From NCBI RefSeq assembly GCF_015752315.1, contig NZ_JADOVJ010000001.1, forward strand, positions 1,364,001-1,428,000: 64,000 nt of DNA, written 5' to 3'. Both the position numbers and the translations under genes were made by a program. Below the pieces are notes generated by a model, which searched no databases, was not told where the DNA came from, and saw only the letters and a list, made by a program, of their open reading frames with translations. Each line of letters begins with the position of its first letter. Position 1 is the first letter of the stretch. The DNA comes from Nocardioides luteus. GTDB taxonomy: Bacteria; Actinomycetota; Actinomycetes; Propionibacteriales; Nocardioidaceae. Positions 1 to 6,664 of the stretch are shown here, piece by piece.

Positions 1-1085
1 TCCAGATCGCGTGCGGCTTCCCGACCGCGATCGACGGCCGGATGGACAAGATCGTCGACAACCTGGCGATCGTGAAGCCGACCTTCATGGGTGCCGCCCC
101 GCGCATCTTCGAGAAGGTCCACGCCAGGATCATGATGATGGTCGAGAACGACGGTGGCGTGAAGAAGAAGCTCTTCGACGCCGCCTTCGCCAACGGCATC
201 GCCCGCGACCGGCTGCTGCGCGAGGGCAAGTCCGTGCCGACCGGCATGGCCCTCAAGCACGCCGTGCTCGACAAGCTCGTGCTCAGCAAGGTCCGTGACC
301 GCTTCGGTGGCCGCGTACGTTTCTTCATCTCCGGCTCCGCCCCGCTCAACCGCGACATCGCCGAGTGGTTCCGGGCTGCCGGGATCCTCATCATGGAGGG
401 CTACGGCTCGACGGAGAACGCCGCGGGCGCGTCCGTCGGCACCCTGGAGGAGAACAAGCTCGGCACGGTCGGCAAGGCGTTCCCGGGCAGCGAGGTGAAG
501 ATCGGCGAGAACGACGAGCTGCTCATCCGCGGCCCGCACGTGATGCCGGGCTACCACAACCTCCCCGAGGAGACCGCCAAGGCGCTCGACGCCGAGGGCT
601 GGTACCACACCGGCGACAAGGCCTCGATCGACGAGGAGGGCTACATCACCATCACCGGCCGGATCAAGGAGCTGTTCAAGACCTCGGGCGGAAAGTACGT
701 CGCGCCGCCGGCGATCGAGTCGAAGTTCGCCGCGCTGTGCCCCTACACCAGCCAGTTCCTCGTCTTCGGTGCCAACCGCAACTTCGTCAGCGCGCTGATC
801 GCCCTCGACCCCGAGTCCATCACCGCCTGGGGCGCTGCCAATGGCCTGGAGGGGAAGTCCTACGAGGAGATCGTCACCTCGCCGCAGGTTCGTGAGCTGA
901 TCGGCGGCTATGTCGACGAGCTCAATGCCAGCCTCAACCGCTGGGAGACCATCAAGAAGTGGGAGATCCTCGAGCACGACCTGACCGTCGAGCGCGGCGA
1001 GCTCACCCCGTCGCTCAAGGTGAAGCGCAACGTCGTCGAGGAGCGGGAGAAGGAGCGCATCGACGCGTTCTACGCCGGCTCCTGA
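1..1085 (+). CDS. Long-chain fatty-acyl-CoA ligase (FadD15-like), 5' end off the window
   Basis: Activates a fatty acid with ATP to an acyl-adenylate and transfers it to CoA. The frame is open from base 3, so the gene begins to the left; about 361 codons of the C-terminal part are visible. Adenylate-forming motifs are present in order: YGSTE, YHTGD, the hinge ITGRIKELFKTSGGKYV, and the C-terminal catalytic lysine region TPSLKVKRN. The subgroup (membrane-associated FadD15-type) is inferred from the SLNRWETIKKWEIL-type C-terminus. The stop overlaps the convergent kinase-like gene by 16 bases. Chain-length preference cannot be read from the sequence. Confidence 0.9.
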   Translation, partial: QIACGFPTAIDGRMDKIVDNLAIVKPTFMGAAPRIFEKVHARIMMMVENDGGVKKKLFDAAFANGIARDRLLREGKSVPTGMALKHAVLDKLVLSKVRDRFGGRVRFFISGSAPLNRDIAEWFRAAGILIMEGYGSTENAAGASVGTLEENKLGTVGKAFPGSEVKIGENDELLIRGPHVMPGYHNLPEETAKALDAEGWYHTGDKASIDEEGYITITGRIKELFKTSGGKYVAPPAIESKFAALCPYTSQFLVFGANRNFVSALIALDPESITAWGAANGLEGKSYEEIVTSPQVRELIGGYVDELNASLNRWETIKKWEILEHDLTVERGELTPSLKVKRNVVEEREKERIDAFYAGS

Positions 1086-2014
1086 TCCCACGCCCGACGC
1101 TCCGCCAGCCAGTCCAGACACACCTCGCCCTGCCACCGCTGCATCCTGCGGAGGTGGGGCGAGGTCGTCTTCACGGGCTGGTCGGCGGCGGCGAGGAAGT
1201 AGCCGGCGAAGAGCGCGAGGACCGAGTCGATGGCCTCCGGGTCCGCCTTGGACAGCAAGGGATGCTCGGCCAGGAACGCCTCGGCGTCGAGACCGTCGCC
1301 GCGCGGACCGATCAGCAGCAGGAGCGAGTCGATCCAGTCGGCGCCGAGCACCGGCCAGGTCCACTCGAGCAGCAGCACGCCACCGTCGGGCCGGATGAGG
1401 ATGGTGTCGTCGCGTACGTCCAGGTGCACCAGCGTCTCGCCGGCCGTGTGCTCCGCGAAGCCTGCCGCGAGAGCGGCCGCCCGGTCGGCGTGCGGGTAGC
1501 CGGCGACCCGGTCCCACAAGGCAGGGTACGAGGCGTGCTCCTCGGCGAAGGTGGGCCAGCCGATACCCGGGGCCGGGGTGAGTGCGGCGGCGGTCTCGAC
1601 CAGCGCCCGCGACACGACCTCCAGGTCCGAGGACGTCCACGGCCGCGACGGCAGCCGCGACTCGACGTACTCGAAGGCCAGAACCACCCACTCGCCGTCG
1701 TCGAACCACTTCAGCTTCGGGCTGGGGATCCAGCCGGCGAGCTTCTTCAGCTTCGCCGCCTCCTCGCGGTGGAGTGCCGCGGAGTCACGCTGCGCCTTGG
1801 CGGAGGCGGCCTTCACGAAGTGCTGGGAGCCGTCCTGGCAGGTCAGCACCGAGGCGAACCCCGGCGTGAAGCCGGCCCCGTGCGACTGCGCGGAGACCAC
1901 CGGGCCACCGCCGAGCCGCTTCTCGATCGAGGCCCGCAGGAACGGGGGCAGGTGGGGCCACTCCAGGCGGCGGGCGGTCTGTCCGTGCGGGATGTTCGTC
2001 GGGATCGCGCTCAC
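1070..2014 (-). CDS. Aminoglycoside-phosphotransferase-fold protein with degenerate active site
   Basis: About 314 residues with the layout of the APH/choline-kinase fold: an N-lobe with a lysine strand (HFVKAAS), a hinge-like LAFEYVES, and a catalytic loop HLDVRDDT. The usual loop ends in Asn (HxDxxxxN); here it is Thr. The following metal-binding Asp is Glu (LLEWTW). The catalytic Asp is kept, so activity is uncertain. The GTG start at about 2014 is chosen because it is the first plausible start after the upstream lipoprotein gene; a longer frame continues into that gene but reads as low-complexity shadow. It could be a pseudokinase or have altered specificity. No antibiotic substrate can be assigned. 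Confidence 0.7.
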   Translation of the reverse strand: MSAIPTNIPHGQTARRLEWPHLPPFLRASIEKRLGGGPVVSAQSHGAGFTPGFASVLTCQDGSQHFVKAASAKAQRDSAALHREEAAKLKKLAGWIPSPKLKWFDDGEWVVLAFEYVESRLPSRPWTSSDLEVVSRALVETAAALTPAPGIGWPTFAEEHASYPALWDRVAGYPHADRAAALAAGFAEHTAGETLVHLDVRDDTILIRPDGGVLLLEWTWPVLGADWIDSLLLLIGPRGDGLDAEAFLAEHPLLSKADPEAIDSVLALFAGYFLAAADQPVKTTSPHLRRMQRWQGEVCLDWLAERRAWDQEPA

Positions 2015-2082
2015 CCCGACATCCTTGTGTACGCCGGCCAGGATGCGCCAGGGGTGGTCTCGACGAGCTCGACCACCGGGTT

Positions 2083-3138
2083 TCAGGGCATCGGCGGCTG
2101 GTCGAACGTTCCCGCGGGCTTCCCGGTGGCGACGTCCCAGGCGGCGAGGCCCTCCCGGGCCGACGCGGTGTAGAGGGTCTTGCCATCGGGACTGAAGATC
2201 ACCTTCGAGGTCATCGCCGGTGCCTGTGCGATCTCGCGGGACCCGCCCGAGCCGCCCAGCGCGGCGGGTGCCCACAGCATCAGCCGGACGTCGCCGGGGT
2301 CGGCGGTGACGGCCAGCGACCGGGAGTCCGGCGAGAAGGCGACCGCCGTGGCCGGCTGGCCGGGCAGCGTCTCGACGGCCTCGAACGTCGTGGCGTCCCA
2401 GACCGTCGGGTACCCCTCGGAGGTGACGCCGGAGATCCAGCGGCCGTCGGGGCTCCAGATCGGGTCGGCGCCGCGTGCGGCCGCGAGGGTGTCCACCTCG
2501 TCGCCCGACTCGGCCTCGAGGATCGCCACGCCGTCGCCGGAGGCGACCGCCAGCTGCGTGCCGTCCGGGCTGAACGAGATCGACCCGATGCCGTTGCCGA
2601 GGTCGGCGCTCGCCACCTCGTCACCGTCCTCGACCGACCAGACGATCAGGTCACCCTCGAGCCCGGCACCGGCCACGAGCTCGCCGTCGGGGCTGAACGC
2701 GATCTCGCCGACCGGGCTCGCATCGGTGACCTTCGGGTTCGGCAGGCCCTCGAGCCGCTGGACCTCCTCGTCGCTGTCCACCTCGACCAGCGCGATGTCC
2801 GAGCAGCCGACCTTCCGCGCGACCAGCGTGAGGTCCGGGCTGATGGCGCCGTAGCTGGTCTCGGAGATCGGCTCGTACGCACCGCCGCCGGCGTTCCAGC
2901 GACACGTGCCGTCGGTGCAGCTGGCGACGACGTACTTCCCGTCGGCACCGGCGGTCAGCGAGCCGGCGACCAGCCGCGAGGGCGCCACCGCGGCGGCCAG
3001 GCTGATCGAGTCACCGGCCGTCTCCAGCGCCGAGATGTCGCAGCCGTCCCGGTCGGGGTCGCCGGCGCACCCGGCCAGGAGCGCGGCGGCGAGCACGCCG
3101 ATGAGCGGGACACTGAGGGCGTACGTTCGGGGTTTCAT
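2083..3138 (-). CDS. Lipoprotein with seven-bladed WD40-like beta-propeller
   Basis: 351 residues. The signal peptide ends in the lipobox LAGC (Cys24), so the protein is probably anchored on the outer face of the membrane. About seven repeats follow; five carry a clear [F/W]SPDG signature (for example AFSPDGELVAGA, SFSPDGTQLAVA, IFSPDGKTLYTA) and the first two are degenerate. This is the size of a closed propeller, usually a protein-binding platform without catalysis. It lies 33 bases downstream of the second companion gene of the WXG/metallopeptidase locus on the same strand, so it may be co-transcribed. The partner is unknown. Confidence 0.8.
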   Translation of the reverse strand: MKPRTYALSVPLIGVLAAALLAGCAGDPDRDGCDISALETAGDSISLAAAVAPSRLVAGSLTAGADGKYVVASCTDGTCRWNAGGGAYEPISETSYGAISPDLTLVARKVGCSDIALVEVDSDEEVQRLEGLPNPKVTDASPVGEIAFSPDGELVAGAGLEGDLIVWSVEDGDEVASADLGNGIGSISFSPDGTQLAVASGDGVAILEAESGDEVDTLAAARGADPIWSPDGRWISGVTSEGYPTVWDATTFEAVETLPGQPATAVAFSPDSRSLAVTADPGDVRLMLWAPAALGGSGGSREIAQAPAMTSKVIFSPDGKTLYTASAREGLAAWDVATGKPAGTFDQPPMP

Positions 3139-3171
3139 CGGTCCTTCGCGAAGATATGGGGCGAGCGTCTG

Positions 3172-3669
3172 TCAGGCGATCGAGGTCACGTCGAAGTGGG
3201 CGACGGTGCCGTCGGTGCAGGTGAGGCGGTCGAGTCGACGGCCGCCGGTCTCGACGAGGTCCTGGCGGTCCCGGACCTTGTGGAGAGCTCGGAGCATGTC
3301 GTACTCGTCGTTGATACGCAGCACCGACCAGGGATGTTGCTCGCTGCCGTCGCCGGTGGAGCGGATGCTGCGCAGCGCAGCCCGGGCGACCTGCCGCTCC
3401 CGCGCCGCGGCCCGCTCCTCGCCGGAACCCGCCAGCGCGGTCGCCATCCGCAGATGGGCCGAGGGGCTGAAGATCGCCCCCGGCATGACCCGCTGCAGCG
3501 CGGTCACGGCCTCGTCATAGGCGCGGTCGGCGAGCAGCCGGTCGACCTCGCCGAGGTCGAGGTCGGCGGTGAAGCTCGCGGAGCCACGGACCGCGCGCCG
3601 AAGCGGCCCCAGGGTCTCGGGGCCGGGGTCGTCGAGGTAGGCGGTGACCAGGTCGGCGTACGTCGTCAT
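3172..3669 (-). CDS. DUF4919-like companion protein 2 (candidate immunity protein)
   Basis: 165 residues, no signal peptide or membrane segment, so cytoplasmic. The C-terminal half has the pattern SIRSTGDGSEQHPWSVLRI, then NDEYDMLRAL and a closing HFDVTSIA strand, which resembles what I recall of the DUF4919 family. It is closely similar along its full length to the product at 4736-5233. Its ATG overlaps the stop of the WXG-metallopeptidase gene (3666-4736) in an ATGA junction, so the two are translationally coupled. The cognate immunity role is inferred from this strict one-to-one pairing, not shown. A chaperone role is the main alternative. Confidence 0.75.
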   Translation of the reverse strand: MTTYADLVTAYLDDPGPETLGPLRRAVRGSASFTADLDLGEVDRLLADRAYDEAVTALQRVMPGAIFSPSAHLRMATALAGSGEERAAARERQVARAALRSIRSTGDGSEQHPWSVLRINDEYDMLRALHKVRDRQDLVETGGRRLDRLTCTDGTVAHFDVTSIA

Positions 3670-4736
3670 CGCGACTCCTCCAGGATCCGGTTGAACTCCT
3701 CCTCGGTGAGGTTGTTCAGGTAGTCGCGGCCGGAGTTGCGGGCGTCGACCTCGACCGGCTGGTTGTAGTACTCGTCGAAGGTGGCGCCGTTGTCGGTGCT
3801 CTTGTAGTCGTCGAAGTTGTCCTCCCACTCCTCGGCCTGCTGCTCGGTGATCCCGTCGGCCTTGTGCTCGTCGAAGGGGTCGTCCTCCCACCAGAACTGC
3901 CAGTCGTTCATGTCGTCGATGGCCTCGTGCTGCCGGCCGTGGCGGACCTCGTGAGCCACGGTGTTGATCAGCTGGCCGGGGTCGTCGAGCACGTTGGGAT
4001 TGAGCGCCATCGTGGGCTCTTCGTCGTTCCAGTAGCCGTAGGTGATGCTGCCGTCGTCCCAGGTGTCGTTGCCCAGGTCGTCCCAGTCGATGGTGGGCAT
4101 GTCGACGCCGCTCTCCGCGGCGATCTTCTTGACCATCTCCTCGAGCACGGCCTTGCGCTCCTCGATCGTGAGCGTCTCCCACTTCTCCGCGATGGCCGGG
4201 TCGATGTTGCCGTACTCGTCGCCCTGCTCGTCGATGCCGGTCGGCAGGCCGCGGGCGAGGATCGCGTCGACGCCGACGGCCTTGGCCAGCGCCTTCTCGA
4301 TCTCGTCGGCGAGCTCCTCGGCGATGTTCTGGCGGCTGTTGCCCCACTCCTCGGCCTCGAAACGGCTCTTGAACTGCGGCGGGGTGGCGGTGCTGGTCAC
4401 CGAACCGTCGTCGCCGACCGTGAACTCGTTCGTCCTGGCCCGGTCGAGGATGCCCTGGACCAGACGCTCGATCACCTCGACCTCGGCCTCGGCGGTGTAG
4501 AGGGCCTTCTGCATCTCCTGCTTGCCGGTGATGTGGCTACTGAGATCCTTGACGAGGCTGTCGCGGTGGCCACGGGCCGCGTCGGCGGCGGCGCCGGTCC
4601 AGGACTTGGCCACGCCGTTGGCCTCGAGCTCGTCGCGGCTGCTCTCCAGCAGGCGGAGGTCGGCCTTGAGCCCGTCGCCCGCGTCGCCGAGCGGCGCCGC
4701 CTTCCAGGTCTTGACCTGGCCGAACGTGATCGCCAT
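3666..4736 (-). CDS. WXG100-like protein with zincin-type C-terminal domain, copy 2
   Basis: 356 residues. Residues 1-100 are helical with a W-X-G turn (SWTGAAADAARGH, Trp46), the hallmark of proteins exported by type VII (ESX-like) secretion. Residues 120-150 form a linker helix. The C-terminal domain has a metallopeptidase motif HEVRHGRQ (His262, Glu263, His266) and a downstream acidic residue in NQPVEVDAR (Glu329) that could be the third zinc ligand. No signal peptide. It starts at a TGATG junction with the upstream companion gene. Nearly identical to copy 1 at both ends but divergent at about 160-245. Inferred to be a secreted peptidase or polymorphic toxin; no substrate can be named. Confidence 0.75.
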   Translation of the reverse strand: MAITFGQVKTWKAAPLGDAGDGLKADLRLLESSRDELEANGVAKSWTGAAADAARGHRDSLVKDLSSHITGKQEMQKALYTAEAEVEVIERLVQGILDRARTNEFTVGDDGSVTSTATPPQFKSRFEAEEWGNSRQNIAEELADEIEKALAKAVGVDAILARGLPTGIDEQGDEYGNIDPAIAEKWETLTIEERKAVLEEMVKKIAAESGVDMPTIDWDDLGNDTWDDGSITYGYWNDEEPTMALNPNVLDDPGQLINTVAHEVRHGRQHEAIDDMNDWQFWWEDDPFDEHKADGITEQQAEEWEDNFDDYKSTDNGATFDEYYNQPVEVDARNSGRDYLNNLTEEEFNRILEESR

Positions 4737-5233
4737 CAGACGAGCGCGGTCGCGTCGAAATGGGCGACGGTGCCGTCGGTGCAGGTGTGGCGGTCGATCC
4801 GTCGCCCGCCGGCCTCGAGGAGATCCTGTCGGCCGGGCACCTTGTCGAGGGCGCGGAGCAGGTCGTACTCGTCGTTGATCCGGAGCACCGTCCAGGGGTG
4901 CTCCGCGCTGCCGTCGCCGGTCGCCCGGATGCTCCGCAGGGCAGCGCTGGCCACCTGGCGCTCGCGGGCGGCCGAGCGCCCCTCACCGGAGCGCTCCAGC
5001 GCCGTCGCCAGACGCAGGTGGGCCGACGGGCTGAAGATCGCACCGGGCATGAGCGCCCGCAGCGCGGTCGCGGCCTCGGCGTAGGCGCCGTCGGCCAGCA
5101 GCTTGTCGATCGGGGCCAGGTCGAGATCGACGGTGAAGTTGGCGGAGTTGCGCACCGCGCGGCGCAGCGGCGCCAGCGTCTCGGGGCCGGGGGCGTCGAG
5201 GTAGGCGGTGACCAGATCGGCGTACGTCGTCAT
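4736..5233 (-). CDS. DUF4919-like companion protein 1 (candidate immunity protein)
   Basis: 165 residues, the same length as its paralogue at 3172-3669 and alignable throughout. Shared blocks include MTTYADLVTAYLD, MPGAIFSPSAHLR, TGDGS and CTDGTVAHFD. Differences are scattered, with clusters near residues 60-75 and 125-135. No export signal. It is coupled to the upstream WXG-metallopeptidase gene by an ATGA overlap (5230-5233) and to the downstream copy by a one-base TGATG junction, so the five-gene string is a single translationally coupled operon. Proposed to neutralise copy 1; unproven. Confidence 0.75.
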   Translation of the reverse strand: MTTYADLVTAYLDAPGPETLAPLRRAVRNSANFTVDLDLAPIDKLLADGAYAEAATALRALMPGAIFSPSAHLRLATALERSGEGRSAARERQVASAALRSIRATGDGSAEHPWTVLRINDEYDLLRALDKVPGRQDLLEAGGRRIDRHTCTDGTVAHFDATALV

Positions 5234-6282
5234 TTCGACTCCTTCAGGAGACGGTCGAGCTCAGCGGGCGTCAGGTTGTCGAGATATTCGCGGCCGGACT
5301 TGCGCGCATCGGCCTCGACGGGCTGGTTGTAGTAGGCGTCGAAGTCCTGGTCGGAGGGCTTGTAGTCGTCGAAGTTGTCCTCCCACTCCTCGGCCTGCTC
5401 CTCGGTGATGCCGTCCTCTTCATGCATGTCGAAGGGGTCGTCCTCCCACCAGAACTGGAAGTCGTTGTTGTCCCTGATCGCCTCGTGCTGGCGCGCGTGG
5501 CGCAGCTCGTGAGCCACGGTGTGCAGGATGTCGGGGTTGTCGAGGTTGTTCGGGTTGAGCCGTACGGTGCGCTCGCCCTCGCTCCAAGAGCCGTTGGTGC
5601 TGCCGAGCGAGCCGTCCCAGATGATGTCGTCGACCTCGAGGCCGTACTCATCGGCCAGCTCCTTGATCTTCTGGTCGATGATCGCCCGCTTCTCGTCATC
5701 GGTGAGCTGGGCCCACCGCTCGGCGGTCGCGGGGGAAGCCATCCCGCGCTGGTCGCGGGTCTGGTCGAGACCCTGGTCGGTGCCGGTCGGGATGCCGTCG
5801 GTGAGGAGCTGGTCCACGCCGGCCGCCTTGGCGAGGGCGTCGGTGATGTCGTCGGCGAGCTCCTGGGCGATGTTCTGGCGGCTGTTGCCCCATTCCTCGG
5901 CCTCGAAACGGCTCTTGAACTGCGGCGGGGTGGCGGTGCTGGTCACCGAGCCGTCGTCGCCGACGGTGAACTCGTTGGTCTTGGCCCGGTCCAGGATCCC
6001 CTGCACCAGACGCTCGATGGCCTCGACCTCGGGCTCGGCGGCGTAGAGCGCCTTCTGCATCTGCTGCTTGCCGGTGATGTGGCTGCTCAGCTGGGCCACC
6101 AGGGCGTCGCGGTGGCCACGGGCCGCGTCGGCGGCGGCGCCGGTCCAGGACTTGGCCACGCCGTTGGCCTCGAGCTCGTCGCGGCTGGTCTCCAGCTTGC
6201 GGAGGTCGACCTTGAGCCCGTCACCGGCATCGCCCAGGGGCGCCGCCTTCCAGGTCTTGACCTGGCCGAAGGTGATCGCCAT
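5230..6282 (-). CDS. WXG100-like protein with zincin-type C-terminal domain, copy 1
   Basis: 350 residues. The N-terminal 150 residues nearly match copy 2, including Trp46 in SWTG and the block TATPPQFKSRFEAEEWGNSR. The C-terminal domain carries HELRHARQ (His258, Glu259, His262) and NQPVEADAR (Glu323). The acidic tract WWEDDPFD and the helix GITEEQAEEWEDNFDDYK are shared with copy 2. The central part (about 160-240) is different in sequence and length. The ATG lies in a TGATG junction with the small WXG100-like gene upstream. Family knowledge: WXG/LXG N-termini target proteins to type VII secretion and variable C-termini carry the activity. The toxin role is inference. Confidence 0.75.
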   Translation of the reverse strand: MAITFGQVKTWKAAPLGDAGDGLKVDLRKLETSRDELEANGVAKSWTGAAADAARGHRDALVAQLSSHITGKQQMQKALYAAEPEVEAIERLVQGILDRAKTNEFTVGDDGSVTSTATPPQFKSRFEAEEWGNSRQNIAQELADDITDALAKAAGVDQLLTDGIPTGTDQGLDQTRDQRGMASPATAERWAQLTDDEKRAIIDQKIKELADEYGLEVDDIIWDGSLGSTNGSWSEGERTVRLNPNNLDNPDILHTVAHELRHARQHEAIRDNNDFQFWWEDDPFDMHEEDGITEEQAEEWEDNFDDYKPSDQDFDAYYNQPVEADARKSGREYLDNLTPAELDRLLKESK

Positions 6283-6584
6283 CAGTTGGGGCCCATGACC
6301 TTTCCGCCCTTCTCGCGGGCGGCCTTGTCGGCTGCCTCGAACTCGTCGAGCGCCTTCTGGGTCTCCGCGGCGAGCTTCTGGGAGCTGTCGGCCGCAGCCT
6401 TGGTCTCGTCGGTCCAGCGGGTGCCGAGCTCGGACATGTAGCCGACCGACTCCGCCCCCGGGACCGCCGCGCCCGCCTTGCTCAGATAGCCGGCGGAATC
6501 GGCTTTGCGTACGTTGCTCTCGGCATCTGTGGCGACCGTGATGGATGCCTTCATGTCCTTGGGGACGACATGAATTTCGGTCAT
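6282..6584 (-). CDS. Small helical WXG100-like protein (candidate secretion partner)
   Basis: 100 residues, largely alpha-helical, with one tryptophan in a turn-like RWTDE (Trp57) and a second helix ending FEAAD, which loosely resembles the [Y/F]xxx[D/E] export signal of ESX substrates. The ATG at 6584 is preferred because AGGAGG sits 11 bases upstream; a longer in-frame extension would run through a hairpin. First gene of the five-gene coupled operon. Small helical proteins encoded before WXG/LXG toxins typically act as secretion partners, so that is the likely job here. The family assignment is tentative because the W-X-G glycine is absent. Confidence 0.65.
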   Translation of the reverse strand: MTEIHVVPKDMKASITVATDAESNVRKADSAGYLSKAGAAVPGAESVGYMSELGTRWTDETKAAADSSQKLAAETQKALDEFEAADKAAREKGGKVMGPN

Positions 6585-6590
6585 GGGTCT

Positions 6591-6602
6591 GCTGGTCCTC
6601 CT
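6591..6602 (-). promoter_or_regulatory. Ribosome binding site deciding the start of the WXG100-like gene
   Basis: The minus strand reads AGGAGGA at 6602-6596, 11 bases before the ATG at 6584. It supports the shorter start of the 100-residue protein over an upstream in-frame start at 6647. Confidence 0.7.
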
Positions 6603-6621
6603 GGGCCCGAACGGGAGACGA

Positions 6622-6654
6622 CTAGGGCGTGTCTTCACAACAGACACGCCCTAG
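6622..6654. terminator. Perfect 12-bp inverted repeat between phoD and the WXG operon
   Basis: CTAGGGCGTGTC at 6622-6633 pairs perfectly with GACACGCCCTAG at 6643-6654 across a 9-base loop. It begins 10 bases after the phoD stop, so it is well placed as a terminator for phoD. No U-tract follows, which is common in high-GC actinobacteria. It also lies just 20 bases upstream of the ribosome binding site of the WXG operon, so it could instead be an operator or leader structure for that operon. Confidence 0.6.
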
Positions 6655-6664
6655 CCCGGAGACC

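Noticed and set aside
959..2173. Long plus-strand open frame opposite the kinase-like gene
   Set aside because: Composition is Arg/Gly/Val-rich antisense shadow of the minus-strand gene with no domain pattern; it arises from high GC.
3864..6441. Long plus-strand frames across the WXG-metallopeptidase genes (340-406 residues)
   Set aside because: They are antisense of clear motif-bearing minus-strand genes and both copies show the same Leu/Val/Gly shadow; no start signals.
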